Assembly (NCBI RefSeq): GCF_046630445.1
Contig: NC_092338.1
Location: 149,840,501 to 149,904,500 of the forward strand
Length of the DNA stretch: 64,000 nt
Source: Rutidosis leptorrhynchoides
Taxonomy: Eukaryota; Streptophyta; Magnoliopsida; Asterales; Asteraceae
Reading direction: 5' to 3'
The stretch's first letter is position 1. The number at the start of each line of letters is the position of its first letter. Below, one piece after another: positions 37,340 to 49,573 of this stretch. The notes beneath the pieces are model-generated. The model was not told the DNA's origin, searched no databases, and worked only from the letters and a program-made list of their open reading frames with translations. Position numbers and translations under genes: made by a program.

Positions 37340-37587
37340 TCCATACACCAACGATCAAAAATACCTACAGACACTTTCATTCTTCAATTTTCTTCATCTA
37401 ATTGATCTCTCTCAAGTTCTATCTTCAAGTTCTAAGTGTTCTTCATAAATTCCAAAAGTTCTAGTTTCATAAAATCAAGAATACTTCCAAGATTGCAAGT
37501 TTACTTCCAAGTTTTCTAAATCCATTCCAAGTAATCATCCAAGATCAAGAAACCTTTGTTACTTACAGTAGGTTATCTTTCTAATAC

Positions 37588-37596
37588 AAGGTAATA
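37588..37596 (+). promoter_or_regulatory. Possible 5' splice site in B LTR leader
   Basis: AAG/GTAATAATC, a good plant donor, about 250 bp downstream of the TATA-like box. It is also present in C (23899). It could pair with the acceptor at 40644 to place the F-box ORF on a spliced message. Confidence 0.35.
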
Positions 37597-39715
37597 ATCA
37601 TATTCAAACTTTAATTCAATTTCTATAACTATAACAATCTTATTTCGAGTGAAAATCTTACTTGAAATTGTTTTCGTGTCATGATTCTACTTCAAGAACT
37701 TTCAAGCCATCCAAGGATCCTTTGAAGCTAGATCTATTTTTCTCATTTCCAGTAGGTTTATCCAAGGAACTTGAGGTAGTAATGATGTTCATAACATCAT
37801 TCGATTCATACATAAAAAGCTGTCTTATTCAACGTTATAAACTTGTAATCACTAGAACATAGTTTAGTTAATTCTAAACTTGTTCGCAAATAAAGTTAAT
37901 CCTTCTAACTAGACTTTTAAAATCAACTAAACACATGTTCTATATCTATATGATATGCTAATTTAATGATTTAAAACCCGGAAACACGATAAACACCATA
38001 AAACTGTATATACGCAGTCGTAGTAAAACCGGGGGCTGTTTTGGTTGGGATAATTAAAAGCTAAGAAGAACTTTGATTTAAAAGCTATACTTCTGGAAAA
38101 ATAATTTTTCTTATGAACATGAAACTATATCCAAAAATCATGGTTAAACTCAAAGTGAAAGTATGTTTTTCAAAATGGTCATCAAGATGTCGTTCTTTCG
38201 ACGAAAATGACTACCTCTTTCAAAAACGACTTGTAACTTGTATTTCCGACTATAAACTTATACTTTTTCTGTTTAGATTCATAAAGTTAAGTGCAATACG
38301 AAACCATGGCCACTGTAATCACTCAAAACGGATTAAAAACGAAGAAATGGCGAGTAAAACAAGATTGATAAAAACTACTCATTTTTACCTACGTGAAAGT
38401 TAGTAATAAATCTATTCCAACCATAACCTAATCAACTTATATTGTATATTATGTAATCTTGAGATACCATAGACACGTATACAATGTTTCGACCTATCAT
38501 GTCGACCCATCTATATATATATTGCGGAACAACCATAGACACTCTATATGTGAATGTTGGAGTTAGCTATACAGGGTTGAGGTTGATTCCAAAATATATA
38601 TATTGTTTGAGTTGTGATCAATACTGAGATACGTATACACTGGGTCGTGGATTGATTCAAGATAATATTTATAGATTTATTTCTGTACATCTAACTGTGG
38701 ACAACTAGCTGTAGGTTACTAACGAAGACAGCTGACTTAATAAACTTAAAACATCAAAATGTATTAAAAGTTTTGTAAATATATTTTGAACATACTTTGA
38801 TATATATGTATATATTGTTATAGGTTTGTGAATCAACCAGTGGCCAAGTCTTACTTCCCGATGAAGTAAAAATCTGTGAAAGTGAGTTATAGTCCCACTT
38901 TTAAAATCTAATATTTTTGGGATGAGAATACATGCAGGTTTTATAAATGATTTACAAAATAGACACAAGTACGTGAAACTACATTCTATGGTTGAATTAT
39001 CAAAATCGCATATGCCCCTTTTTATTAAGTCTGGTGATCTAAGAATTAGGGAACAGACACCCTAATTGACGCGAATCCTAAAGATAGATCTATTGGGCCT
39101 AACAAACCCCATCCAAAGTACCGGATGCTTTAGTACTTCGAAATTTATATCATATCCGAAGGGTGTCCCGGAATGATGGGGATATTCTTATATATGCATC
39201 TTGTTAATGTCGGTTACCAGGTGTTCACCATATGAATGATTTTTATCTCTATGTATGGGATGTGTATTGAAATATGAAATCTTTGGTCTATTGTTACGAT
39301 TTGATATATATAGGTTAAACCTATAACTCACCAACATTTTTGTTGACGTTTAAAGCATGTTTATTCTCAGGTGAATACTAAGAGCTTCCGCTGTTGTATA
39401 CTAAAATAAGGACAAGATTTGGAGTCCATGTTTGTATGATATGTGTAAAAACTGCATTCAAGAAACTGGTTTCGATGTAACATATTTGTATTGTAAACCA
39501 CTATGTAATGGTCGTGTGTAAACAGGATATTTTAGATTATCATTATTTGATAATCTACGTAGAGCTTTTTAAACCTTTATTTATGAAATAAAGGTTATGG
39601 TTTGTTTTAAAAATGAATGCAGTCTTTGAAAAACGTCTCATATAGAGGTCAAAACCTCGCAACGAAATCAATTAATATGGAACGTTTTTAATCAATAAGA
39701 ACGGGACATTTCAGT

Positions 39716-39727
39716 TGGTATCAGAGC
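39716..39727 (+). other. Element B primer-binding site
   Basis: TGGTATCAGAGC, perfect initiator-Met complement, two bases after the LTR. Confidence 0.9.
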
Positions 39728-39922
39728 GTTGGTCTTAGAGAACCAGAAAATTTGCATTAGTGTGTCTTATCGAGTTTGTTAGGATGCATTAGTGAGTCTG
39801 AACTTCGACCGTGTTTTCTTTAAAAATGATTGCTTAACATTTTTGTTGGAAACTATATATTATTAACATGTATATATTATGTGATATATTAATCTCTTAA
39901 CATGTTTGATATTGTGTGATAG

Positions 39923-40522
39923 ATGTCTACCTCTAGCACAAATCTCATTGACTCACCTAATAATAATGAATAGTCGAATATATATTGGACTGATTCACAA
40001 GTTCCCGAAGAGGAACCGGAAGAAGAATCAGAACCGGAAGAAGAATCAGAACCGGAAGAGGAGGAACCGGAGGAGGAAATAGAACCGGTGGGGGAAATAA
40101 TAAAACGGTTAAGTAAAAGAAAATCCTCAACCAACCGACCAAGGTTAATTATGGTCAATGGTGTTTCCGCCAAGGAAGCAAAATAATGGGAGGATTACCA
40201 ATTCTCCGATGAATCGGATTCCGACGAGAATTCCGATGATGTTATAGAAATTACCCCAACTGAATTTAAAAAGGCAAAAGAAAATAATAAGGGAAAGGGC
40301 ATAAAAATAGAGAAATCTAATTCCAACCCCGATGAACTTTATATGTATCGTCAACCCCCGAAGTCCTTAAGTTGTAACAATGACCCGGGAACCTCTAAAC
40401 CACCAGGTTTTTCTAAACCGTTGTGGAAAATGACAGCTAGTATTAGGGGAACATCATATATCCCTAGAAACTTGGCAAAACGAACCAAAACCGAAGAAGA
40501 AGAAATGAGCGAGTCGGAATAA
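39923..40522 (+). pseudogene. Acidic accessory ORF, B copy
   Basis: Same protein as 20957-21571, with in-frame stops at 39971 and 40184 and a shorter Glu/Pro repeat. The frame is otherwise kept over about 200 codons, including the basic patch and the Lys-rich segment, and ends at TAA 40520-40522. Retention of the whole frame in two independent insertions shows that it is a regular part of the element. Confidence 0.75.
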
Positions 40523-40624
40523 GATAGTTGTATTCGTGTAGTGTAATATATGTAATATAATGTGCTTATGCTTTATGATATATGTAAAAATTGCTTGTAT
40601 TAATAAGTATTTTTTTATGAATCT

Positions 40625-40644
40625 AACTCTTGTCTATTTTACAG
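40625..40644 (+). promoter_or_regulatory. Predicted 3' splice site before the F-box ORF (B)
   Basis: AACTCTTGTCTATTTTACAG, with CTAAC just ahead as a branch point. The F-box ATG (40659) lies 14 nt downstream. Confidence 0.45.
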
Positions 40645-40658
40645 AATAAAAACACAAA

Positions 40659-41342
40659 ATGGATAGACAACCCAATATTTTAAGAGACCTACCCGGAGAC
40701 ATGATTGATGAAATCTTGTCTAGAGTCGGTCAGAATTCCTCGGCACAACTATTTAAGGCGAGATCAGTTTGTAAGACATTCGAAGAACGTTCCAAGAATG
40801 CCTTGGTTTATAAAAGGCTTTCGTTCGAAAGATGGGGGATATCACATTGGGAAATCCATAAGTTACGATGTGTTTACTTTAACGCATATATTGCGGGGAA
40901 CCCAAATGCTATTTTACGCAATGGGTTAAGAAATTATTTTGACTCAATATATCCGAATATAGGACTTCGTTATTTAGAAAAAGCGGCTAACATGCAACAT
41001 AAAGAAGCATGTTATGCTTACGGGTTAGTAATGTTCGCTTCTCACCAAAGTGAGAACAAGAACATCGGGCTACAACTATTAAACAAAACGCTCCCACAAG
41101 TGACGGAGTCGGTAATTGGGGTAAGAAATGAGGTTTTTAGATTGTTACGGGACTGTTGGACATTACGTAACCTTCATCCTTTTGACGACGTTACAACATG
41201 TTGTCATACTATCGGTCACAACGGTTACGTTCCACAAGACCAAGGATGGGAAGTAGTATTAGTAAAACCAGAATGAATGACTTGTTTCTGGACGTATGAA
41301 TTACGTGTCTTTGTTGCCTTTGCTGAACACCTTATTTATTAA
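40659..41342 (+). pseudogene. Retrotransposon-carried F-box protein gene (B copy, premature stop)
   Basis: Open for 205 codons from MDRQPNIL to a TGA at 41274-41276, where C has a Cys codon. Reading past it, the frame continues to TAA at 41340-41342. F-box at residues ~5-50; helical Sel1/TPR-like repeat ~105-140; C-terminal part rich in Cys, Trp and aromatic residues. It lacks the 11-nt deletion seen in C, so between them the two copies show that the ancestral ORF was complete. B differs from C by several amino acids (for example Leu/Phe, Arg/Cys, Asp/Asn, Asp/Tyr). A cellular origin by transduction is inferred from the F-box plus helical-repeat layout. Confidence 0.8.
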
Positions 41343-41534
41343 CTAGAATTATCTTCGCAACTACTTTGTATCAAAGTTTTATGTGCTATATTTCATGCTA
41401 TATGTAAAATAGCAGTATTGTAAGTTTGCAAGTTATTGTATAAATGTTTGAATATGATATATTTTTTTTTTGTGATTAGTTTTTCATATAGAATTGTAGT
41501 AGTTGAAATGGTATGTTAGCTACTAAGTATGAAC

Positions 41535-41549
41535 TTAACGGGTAGGTAC
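41535..41549 (+). other. Internal PPT-like motif upstream of gag (B)
   Basis: TTAACGGGTAGGTAC, identical to the PPT region at 46281-46295, about 140 nt before gag. The next bases (TACCCG) make an inverted repeat with CGGGTA. Confidence 0.7.
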
Positions 41550-41687
41550 TACCCGAATTAAAGAGTATAAAACGCTAATATGAAGAAAGAGCTTTTATAA
41601 ATAAGTTCATATTACGCTACGAAATACTATTGACTACTCTTGATATTCTATATGATTAACTCGTTTCATTTGACTATTTTGAAGGAA

Positions 41688-44600
41688 ATGGCACCGACTA
41701 CTCGACACACCTTGAATATGAGTGAAGAGGAATTTCGTGCCTTTCTTACTTCAAACATAGCCGCAGTACAGGCCGCGCTACATACCAACAATAACCTTGG
41801 ATCTAGCAGTACAAGAAATCGTGTAGGATGCACCTACAAAGAATTCACTGCCTGCAAACCTTTGGAATTTGATGGTACAGAAGGACCGATCGGATTGAAA
41901 CGGTGGACCGAGAAGGTCGAATCGGTGTTTGCCATAAGTAAGTGTACTAAAGAGGACAAAGTGAAGTACGCTACGCATACCTTCATAGGTTCTGCGTTAA
42001 CATGGTGGAATACCTATCTAGAGCAAGTGGGACAAGATGATGCTTACGCACTACCGTGGTCAGCATTCAAGCACTTGATGAACGAGAAGTACCGTCCTAG
42101 AACCGAGGTCAATAAGCTCAAGACAGAACTTAGAGGGTTACGAACCCAAGGATTTGATATTACCACGTACGAAAGACGATTCACAGAATTGTGCCTATTG
42201 TGTCCGGGAGCGTTCGAAGATGAGGAAGGGAAGATCGACGCGTTTGTGAAAGGATTACCGGAAAGAATCCAAGAAGATATAAGTTCACACGAGCCCACCT
42301 CCATACAACAGGCATGTAGAATGGCTCACAAACTAGTGAACCAGATTGAAGAAAGAATTAAAGAACAGACTGCTGAAGAGGCCAATGTGAAGCAAGTCAA
42401 AAGAAAGTGGGAGAAAAACGGTGATAAGAATCACTAATACAACAACAACAGCAATTACAACAATAATCGCAACAACTATCCCAACAATCGCAACATCAAT
42501 CGAAACTACAACAAACGGCCCAACAACAACAACAACAACAGCAACAGCAACTACAACAATCATCCCAACAACAATAATAACCTCAACAACAACAACAATC
42601 AGAAGCAGCTATGCCAAAGGTGTGAAAAGTATCACTCGGGGTTCTGCACCAAATTTTGCAACAAGTGTAAAAGAAGTGGTCATAGCGCGGCGAAGAGTGA
42701 GGTCTATGGACCAGGGGTTAACAGAACGAAAGGAACAAATGGTGTCGGAACGAGTAATGGCGGAGCAAGTAGTGTCAGAGCAAGTTATGCCAATGTAATT
42801 TGTTATAAATGTGGAAAACCAGGCCACATTATTAGAAATTGCCCGAACTAGGAGAACACAAATGGACAAGGCCGCGGAAGAGTTTTCAATATTAATGCGG
42901 CAGAGGAACAGGAAGACCCGGAGCTTGTTACGGGTACGTTTCTTATTGACAATAAATCTGCTTACGTTTTATTTGATTCGGGTGCGGATAGAAGCTATAT
43001 GAGTAGAGATTTTTGTGCTAAATTAATTTGCCCATTGACGCCTTTGGATAGTAAATTTTTACTCGAATTAGCAAATGGTAAATTAATTTCAGCAGATAAT
43101 ATATGTCGGAATCGAAAAATTAAACTGGTTAGCGAAACATTTAAGATTGACTTGATACCAGTAGAGTTAGGGAGTTTTGATGTGATAATCGGTATGGACT
43201 GGTTGAGAGAAGTGAAAGCAGAGATCGTTTGTTACAAAAATGCAATTCGCATTATACGAGAAAAAGGAAAACCCTTAATGGTGTACGGAGAAAAGAGCAA
43301 CGCAAAGTTAAATCTTATTAGTAACCTGAATGCACAAAAACTAATAAGAAAAGGTTGCAATGCTGTTCTAGCACATGTCGAGAAAGTACAAACTGAAGAA
43401 AAGAGCATCAATGATGTTCCCGTCACAAAAGAATTTCCCGATGTATTTCCGAAAGAATTACCGGGATTACCCCCACATCGATCCGTTGAATTTCAAATAG
43501 ATCTTGTACCGGGAGCTGCACCAATAGCTCGTGCTCCTTACAGACTCGCACCCAGCGAGATGAAAGAACTGCAACGCCAATTACAAGAACTTTTAGAGCT
43601 TGGTTTCATTCGACCAAGCACATCACCGTGGGGAGCTCCTGTTTTGTTTGTCAAGAAGAAAGATGGTACATTCAGGTTGTGTATCGACTACTGAGAGTTG
43701 AACAAACTTACCATTAAGAACCGCTACCCACTACCGAGAATCGATGACTTATTTGATCAACTACAAGGCTCGTCTGTTTATTCAAAGATTGACTTACGTT
43801 CCGGATATCATCAAATGCGGGTGAAAGAAGATGATATTCCAAAGACTGCTTTCAGAACACGTTACGGTCATTACGAGTTTATGGTCATGCCGTTTGGTTT
43901 AACTAATGCACCAGCTGTGTTCATGGACCTTATGAACCGAGTGTGTGGACCATACCTTGACAAGTTTGTCATTGTTTTCATTGATGACATACTTATTTAC
44001 TCGAAGAATGACCAAGAACACGGTGAACATTTGAGAAAGGTGTTAGAAGTATTGAGGAAGGAAGAATTGTACGCTAAGTTTTCAAAGTGTGCATTTTGGT
44101 TGGAAGAAGTTCAATTCCTCGGTCACATAGTGAACAAAGAAGGTATTAAGGTGGATCCGGCAAAGATAGAAACTGTTGAAAAGTGGGAAACCCCGAAAAC
44201 TCTGAAACACATAAGCCAGTTTTTAGGACTAGCTGGTTACTACAGAAGGTTCATCCAAGACTTTTCCAGAATAGAAAAACCCTTGACTGCATTAACGCAT
44301 AAAGGGAAGAAATTTGAATGGAAGGATGAACAAGAGAAAGCGTTCCAGTTATTGAAGAAAAAGCTAACTACGGCACCTATATTGTCATTGCCTGAAGGGA
44401 ATGATGATTTTGTGATTTATTGTAATGCATCAAAGCAAGGTCTCGGTTGTGTATTAATGCAACGAACGAAGGTGATTGCTTATGCGTCTAGACAATTGAA
44501 GATTCATGAACAAAATTATACGACGCATGATTTGGAATTAGGCGCGGTTGTTTTTGCATTAAAGACTTGGAGGCACTACTTATATGGGGTCAAAAGTATT

Positions 44601-46260
44601 ATATATACCGACCACAAAAGTCTTCAACACATATTTAATCAGAAACAACTGAATATGAGGCAGCGTAGGTGGATTGAATTGTTGAATGATTACGACTTTG
44701 AGATTCGCTACCACCCGGGAAAGGCAAATGTGGTAGCCGACGCCTTGAGCAGGAAGGACAAAGAACCCATTCGAGTAAAATCTATGAATAATGATTCACA
44801 ATAACCTTACTACTCAAATAAAGGAGGCGCAACAAGGAGTTTTAAAAGAGGGAAATTTAAAGGATGAAATATCCAAAGGATCGAAGAAGCATCTTAATAT
44901 TCGGGAAGACGGAACCCGGTATAGGGCTGAAAGGATTTGGGTACCAAAATTTGGAGATATAAGAGAAATGGTACTTAGAGAAGCTCATAAAACCAGATAC
45001 TCAATACATCCTGGAACGGGGAAGATGTACAAGGATCTCAAGAAACATTTTTGGTGGCCGGGTATGAAAGCCGATGTTGCTAAATACGTAGGAGAATGTT
45101 TGACGTGTTCTAAGGTCAAAGCTGAGCATCAGAAACCATCAGGTCTACTTCAACAACCCGAAATCCCGGAATGGAAATGGGAAAACATTACCATGGATTT
45201 CATCACTAAATTGCCAAGGACTGCAAGTGGTTTTGATACTATTTGGGTAATAGTTAATCGTCTCACCAAATCAGCACACTTCCTGCCAATAAGAGAAGAT
45301 GACAAGATGGAGAAGTTAGCACGATTGTATTTGAAGGAAGTCGTTTCCAGACATGGAATACCAATCTCTATTATCTCTGATAGGGATGGCATATTTATTT
45401 CAAGATTCTGGCAGACATTACAGCAAGCATTAGGAACTCGTCTAGACATGAGTACTGCCTATCATCCACAAACTGATGGGCAGAGCGAAAGGACGATACA
45501 AATACTTGAAGACATGCTACGAGCATGTGTTATTGATTTCTGAAACAGTTGGGATCGACATCTACCGTTTGCAGAATTTTCCTACAACAACAGCTACCAT
45601 TCAAGCATTGAGATGGTACCGTTTGAAGCACTTTATGGTAGAAAGTGCAGGTCTCCGATTTGTTGGAGTGAAGTGGGGGATAGACAGATTACGAGTCCGG
45701 AGATAATACAAGAAACTACCGAGAAGATCATCCAAATTCAACAACGGTTGAAAACCGCCCAAAGTCGACAAAAGAGCTACGCTGACATTAAAAGAAAAGA
45801 TATAGAATTTGAAATTGGAGAGATGGTCATGCTTAAAGTTGCACCTTGGAAAGGCGTTGTTCGATTTGGTAAACGAGGGAAATTAAATCCAAGGTATATT
45901 GGACCATTCAAGATTATTGATCGTGTCGGACCAGTAGCTTACCGACTTGAGTTACCTCAACAACTTGCGGCTGTACATAACACTTTCTACGTCTCGAATT
46001 TGAAGAAATGTTTTGCTAAAGAAGATCACACTATTCCGTTAGATGAAATCCAAATCAACGAAAAACTTCAATTTATCGAAGAACCCGTCGAAATAATGGA
46101 TCGTGAGGTTAAAAGACTTAAGCAAAACAAGATACCAATTGTTAAGGTTCGATGGAATGCTCGTAGAGGACCCGAGTTCACCTGGGAATGAGAAGATCAG
46201 ATGAAGAAGAAATACCCGCATTTATTTCCAGAAGATACGTCAACACCTCCAACTTCTTAA
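41688..46260 (+). pseudogene. Element B gag-pol, with five stops and one frameshift
   Basis: Start MAPTTRHTLN; end TAA at 46258-46260. Same domain order as C: Gag, Asn-rich linker, zinc knuckles, protease, RT (FIDDILIYS), RNase H, integrase, chromodomain. Stops occur at the Gag linker (after GDKNH, ~42435), after the second zinc knuckle (~42849), in RT (LCIDY then TGA, 43692-43694), in integrase (45541-45543) and near the chromodomain (46189-46191). A 2-nt deletion near 44790, after KSMN, shifts the frame between RNase H and integrase. RNase H reads YCNAS where C has YCDAS, losing a catalytic Asp. Confidence 0.9.
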
Positions 46261-46280
46261 AATTTCGGGACGAAATTTAT

Positions 46281-46295
46281 TTAACGGGTAGGTAC
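46281..46295 (+). other. Element B PPT region
   Basis: TTAACGGGTAGGTAC directly before the 3' LTR, in the context TTTCGGGACGAAATTTA. Confidence 0.8.
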
Positions 46296-49200
46296 TGTAG
46301 TGACCCGAACTTTTCCATGTTTATATATATATTAAATGAAATTGTTATTTACATGATTAAGTGTTTCCAACATTTTAAGCAATCAAACTTGTTAAGACTT
46401 GATTAATTGAAATAGGTTTCATATAGACAATTGACCACCCAAGTTGACCGGTGATTCACGAACGTTAAAACTTGTAAAAACTATATGATGACATATATAT
46501 GGATATATATATAGTTAACATGATATTATGATAAGTAAACATGTCATTAAGTATATTAACAATGAACTACATATGTAAAAACAAGACTACTAACTTAATG
46601 ATTTTGAAACGAGACATATATGTAACGATTATCGTTGTAACGACATTTAATGTATATATATATATCATATTAAGAGATATTCATACATCATAATATCATG
46701 ATAATATAATAATTTAAAATCTCATTTGATATTATAAACATTGGGTTAACAACACTTAACAAGATCGTTAACCTAAAGGTTTCAAAACAACACTTACATG
46801 TAACGACTAACGATGACTTAACGACTCAGTTAAAATGTATATACATGTAGTGTTTTAATATGTATTCATACACTTTTGAAAGACTTCAAGACACTTATCA
46901 AAATACTTCTACTTAACAAAAATGCTTACAATTACATCTTCTTTCAGTTTCATCAACAATTCTACTCGTATGCACCCGTATTTGTACTCGTACAATACAC
47001 AGCTTTTAGATGTATGTACTATTGGTATATACACTCCAATGATTAACTCTTAGCAGCCCATGTGAGTCACCTAACACATGTGAGAACCATCATTTGGCAA
47101 CTAGCATGAAATATCTCATAAAATTACAAAAATATGAGTAATCATTCATGACTTATTTACATGAAAACAAAATTACATATCCTTTATATCTAATCCATAC
47201 ACCAACGACCAAAAACACCTACAAACACTTTCATTCTTCAATTTTCTTCATATAATTGATCTCTCTCAAGTTCTATCTTCAAGTTCTAAGTGTTCTTCAT
47301 AAATTCCAAAAGTTCTAGTTTCATAAAATCAAGAATACTTCCAAGATTGCAAGTTTACTTCCAAGTTTTCTAAATCCATTCCAAGTAATCATCCAAGATC
47401 AAGAAACCTTTGTTACTTACAGTAGGTTATCTTTCTAATAAAAGGTAATAATCATATTCAAACTTTAATTCAATTTCTATAACTATAACAATCTTATTTC
47501 GAGTGAAAATCTTACTTGAAATTGTTTTCGTGTCATGATTCTGCTTCAAGAACTTTCAAGCCATCCAAGGATCCTTTGAAGCTAGATCTATTTTTATTAT
47601 TTCCAGTAGGTTTATCCAAGGAACTTGAGGTAGTAATGATGTTCATAACATCATTCGATTCATACATAAAAAGCTGTCTTATTCAACGTTATAAACTTGT
47701 AATCACTAGAACATAGTTTAGTTAATTCTAAACTTGTTCGCAAATAAAGTTAATCCTTCTAATTATACTTTTAAAATCAACTAAACACATGTTCTATATC
47801 TATATGATATGCTAACTTAATGATTTAAAACCCGAAAACACGATAAACACCATAAAACTGTATATACGCCGTCGTAGTAAAACCGGGGGCTGTTTTGGTT
47901 GGGATAATTAAAAGCTAAGAAGAACTTTGATTTAAAAGCTATACTTCTGGAAAAATGATTTTTTTTATGAACATGAAACTATATCCAAAAATCATGGTTA
48001 AACTCAAAGTGAAAGTATATTTTTCAAAATGGTCATCAAGATGTCGTTCTTTCGACGAAAATGACTACCTCTTTCAAAAATGACTTGTAACTTGTATTTC
48101 TGACTATAAACTTATACTTTTTCTGTTTAGATTCATAAATTTAAGTTCAATACGAAACCGTGGCCACTGGAATCACTCAAAACGGATTAGAAACGAAGAA
48201 ATGGCGAGTAAAACAAGATTGATAAAAACTACTCATTTTACCTACGTGAAAGTTAGTAATAAATCTATTCCAACCATAACCTAATCAACTTATATTGTAT
48301 ATTATGTAATCTTGAGATACCATAGACACGTATACAATGTTTCGACCTATCATGTCGACCCATCTATATATATATTGCGGAACAACCATAGACACTCTAT
48401 ATGTGAATGTTGGAGTTAGCTATACAGGGTTGAGGTTGATTCCAAAATATATATATAGTTTGAATTGTGATCAATACTGAGATACGTATACACTGGGTCG
48501 TGGATTGATTCAAGATAATATTTATCGATTTATTTCTGTACATCTAACTGTGGACAACTAGTTGTAGGTTACTAACGAGGACAGCTGACTTAATAAACTT
48601 AAAACATCAAAATGTATTAAAAATTTTGTAAATATATTTTGAACATACTTTGATATATATGTATATATTGTTATAGGTTTGTGAATCAACCAGTGGCCAA
48701 GTCTTACTTCCCGACGAAGTAAAAATCTGTGAAAGTGAGTTATAGTCCCAGTTTTAAAATCTAATATTTTTGGGATGAGAATACATGCAGGTTTTATAAA
48801 TGATTTACAAAATAGACACAAGTACGTGAAACTACATTCTATGGTTGAATTATCGAAATCGAATATGCCCCTTTTTATTAAGTCTGGTAATCTAAGAATT
48901 AGGGAACAGACACCCTAATTGACGCGAATCCTAAAGATAGATCTATTGGGCCTAACAAACCCCATACAAAGTACCGGATGCTTTAGTACTTCGAAATTTA
49001 TATCATATCCGAAGGGTGTCCCGGAATGATGGGGATATTCTTATATATGCATCTTGTTAATGTCGGTTACCAGGTGTTCACCATATGAATGATTTTTATC
49101 TCTATGTATGGGATGTGTATTGAAATATGAAATCTTGTGGTCTATTGTTACGATTTGATCTATATAGGTTAAACCTATAACTCACCAACATTTTTGTTGA

Positions 49201-49568
49201 CGTTTAAAGCATGTTTATTCTCAGGTGAATACTAAGAGCTTCCGCTGTTGCATACTAAAATAAAGACAAGATTTGGAGTCCATGTTTGTATGATATTGTG
49301 TAAAAACTGCATTCAAGAAACTGGTTTCGATGTAACATATTTGTATTGTAAACCATTATGTAATGGTCGTGTGTAAACAGGATATTTTAGATTATCATTA
49401 TTTGATAATCTACGTAGAGCTTTTTAAACCTTTATTTATGAAATAAAGGTTATGGTTTGTTTTAAAAATAAATGCAGTCTTTGAAAAACATCTCATATAG
49501 AGGTCAAAACCTCGCAACGAAATCAATTAATATGGAACGTTTTTAATCAATAAGAACAGGACATTTCA
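46296..49568 (+). repeat. Element B 3' LTR
   Basis: 3273 bp, TGTAGTGACC to GGACATTTCA, same structure as 36444-39713. Confidence 0.95.
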
Positions 49569-49573
49569 TCCGC

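Larger units (their letters stand above)
36444..39713 (+). repeat. Element B 5' LTR
   Basis: TGTAGTGACC to GGGACATTTCA, followed directly by the PBS. The 3' LTR 46296-49568 matches with scattered substitutions. Contains a TATA-like box and a donor-like splice site. Confidence 0.95.
36444..49568 (+). mobile_element. Element B: complete B-family chromovirus with two accessory ORFs
   Basis: 13,125 bp, plus strand, inserted in the 3' LTR of A. TSD TGCGC (36439-36443) against TCCGC (49569-49573). Same gene order as C. LTRs 3270 and 3273 bp. Gag-pol carries five nonsense codons and a 2-nt deletion; the acidic ORF has two stops; the F-box ORF lacks its last ~22 codons. More damage than C, in line with an older insertion and the mutated TSD. 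Confidence 0.95.
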
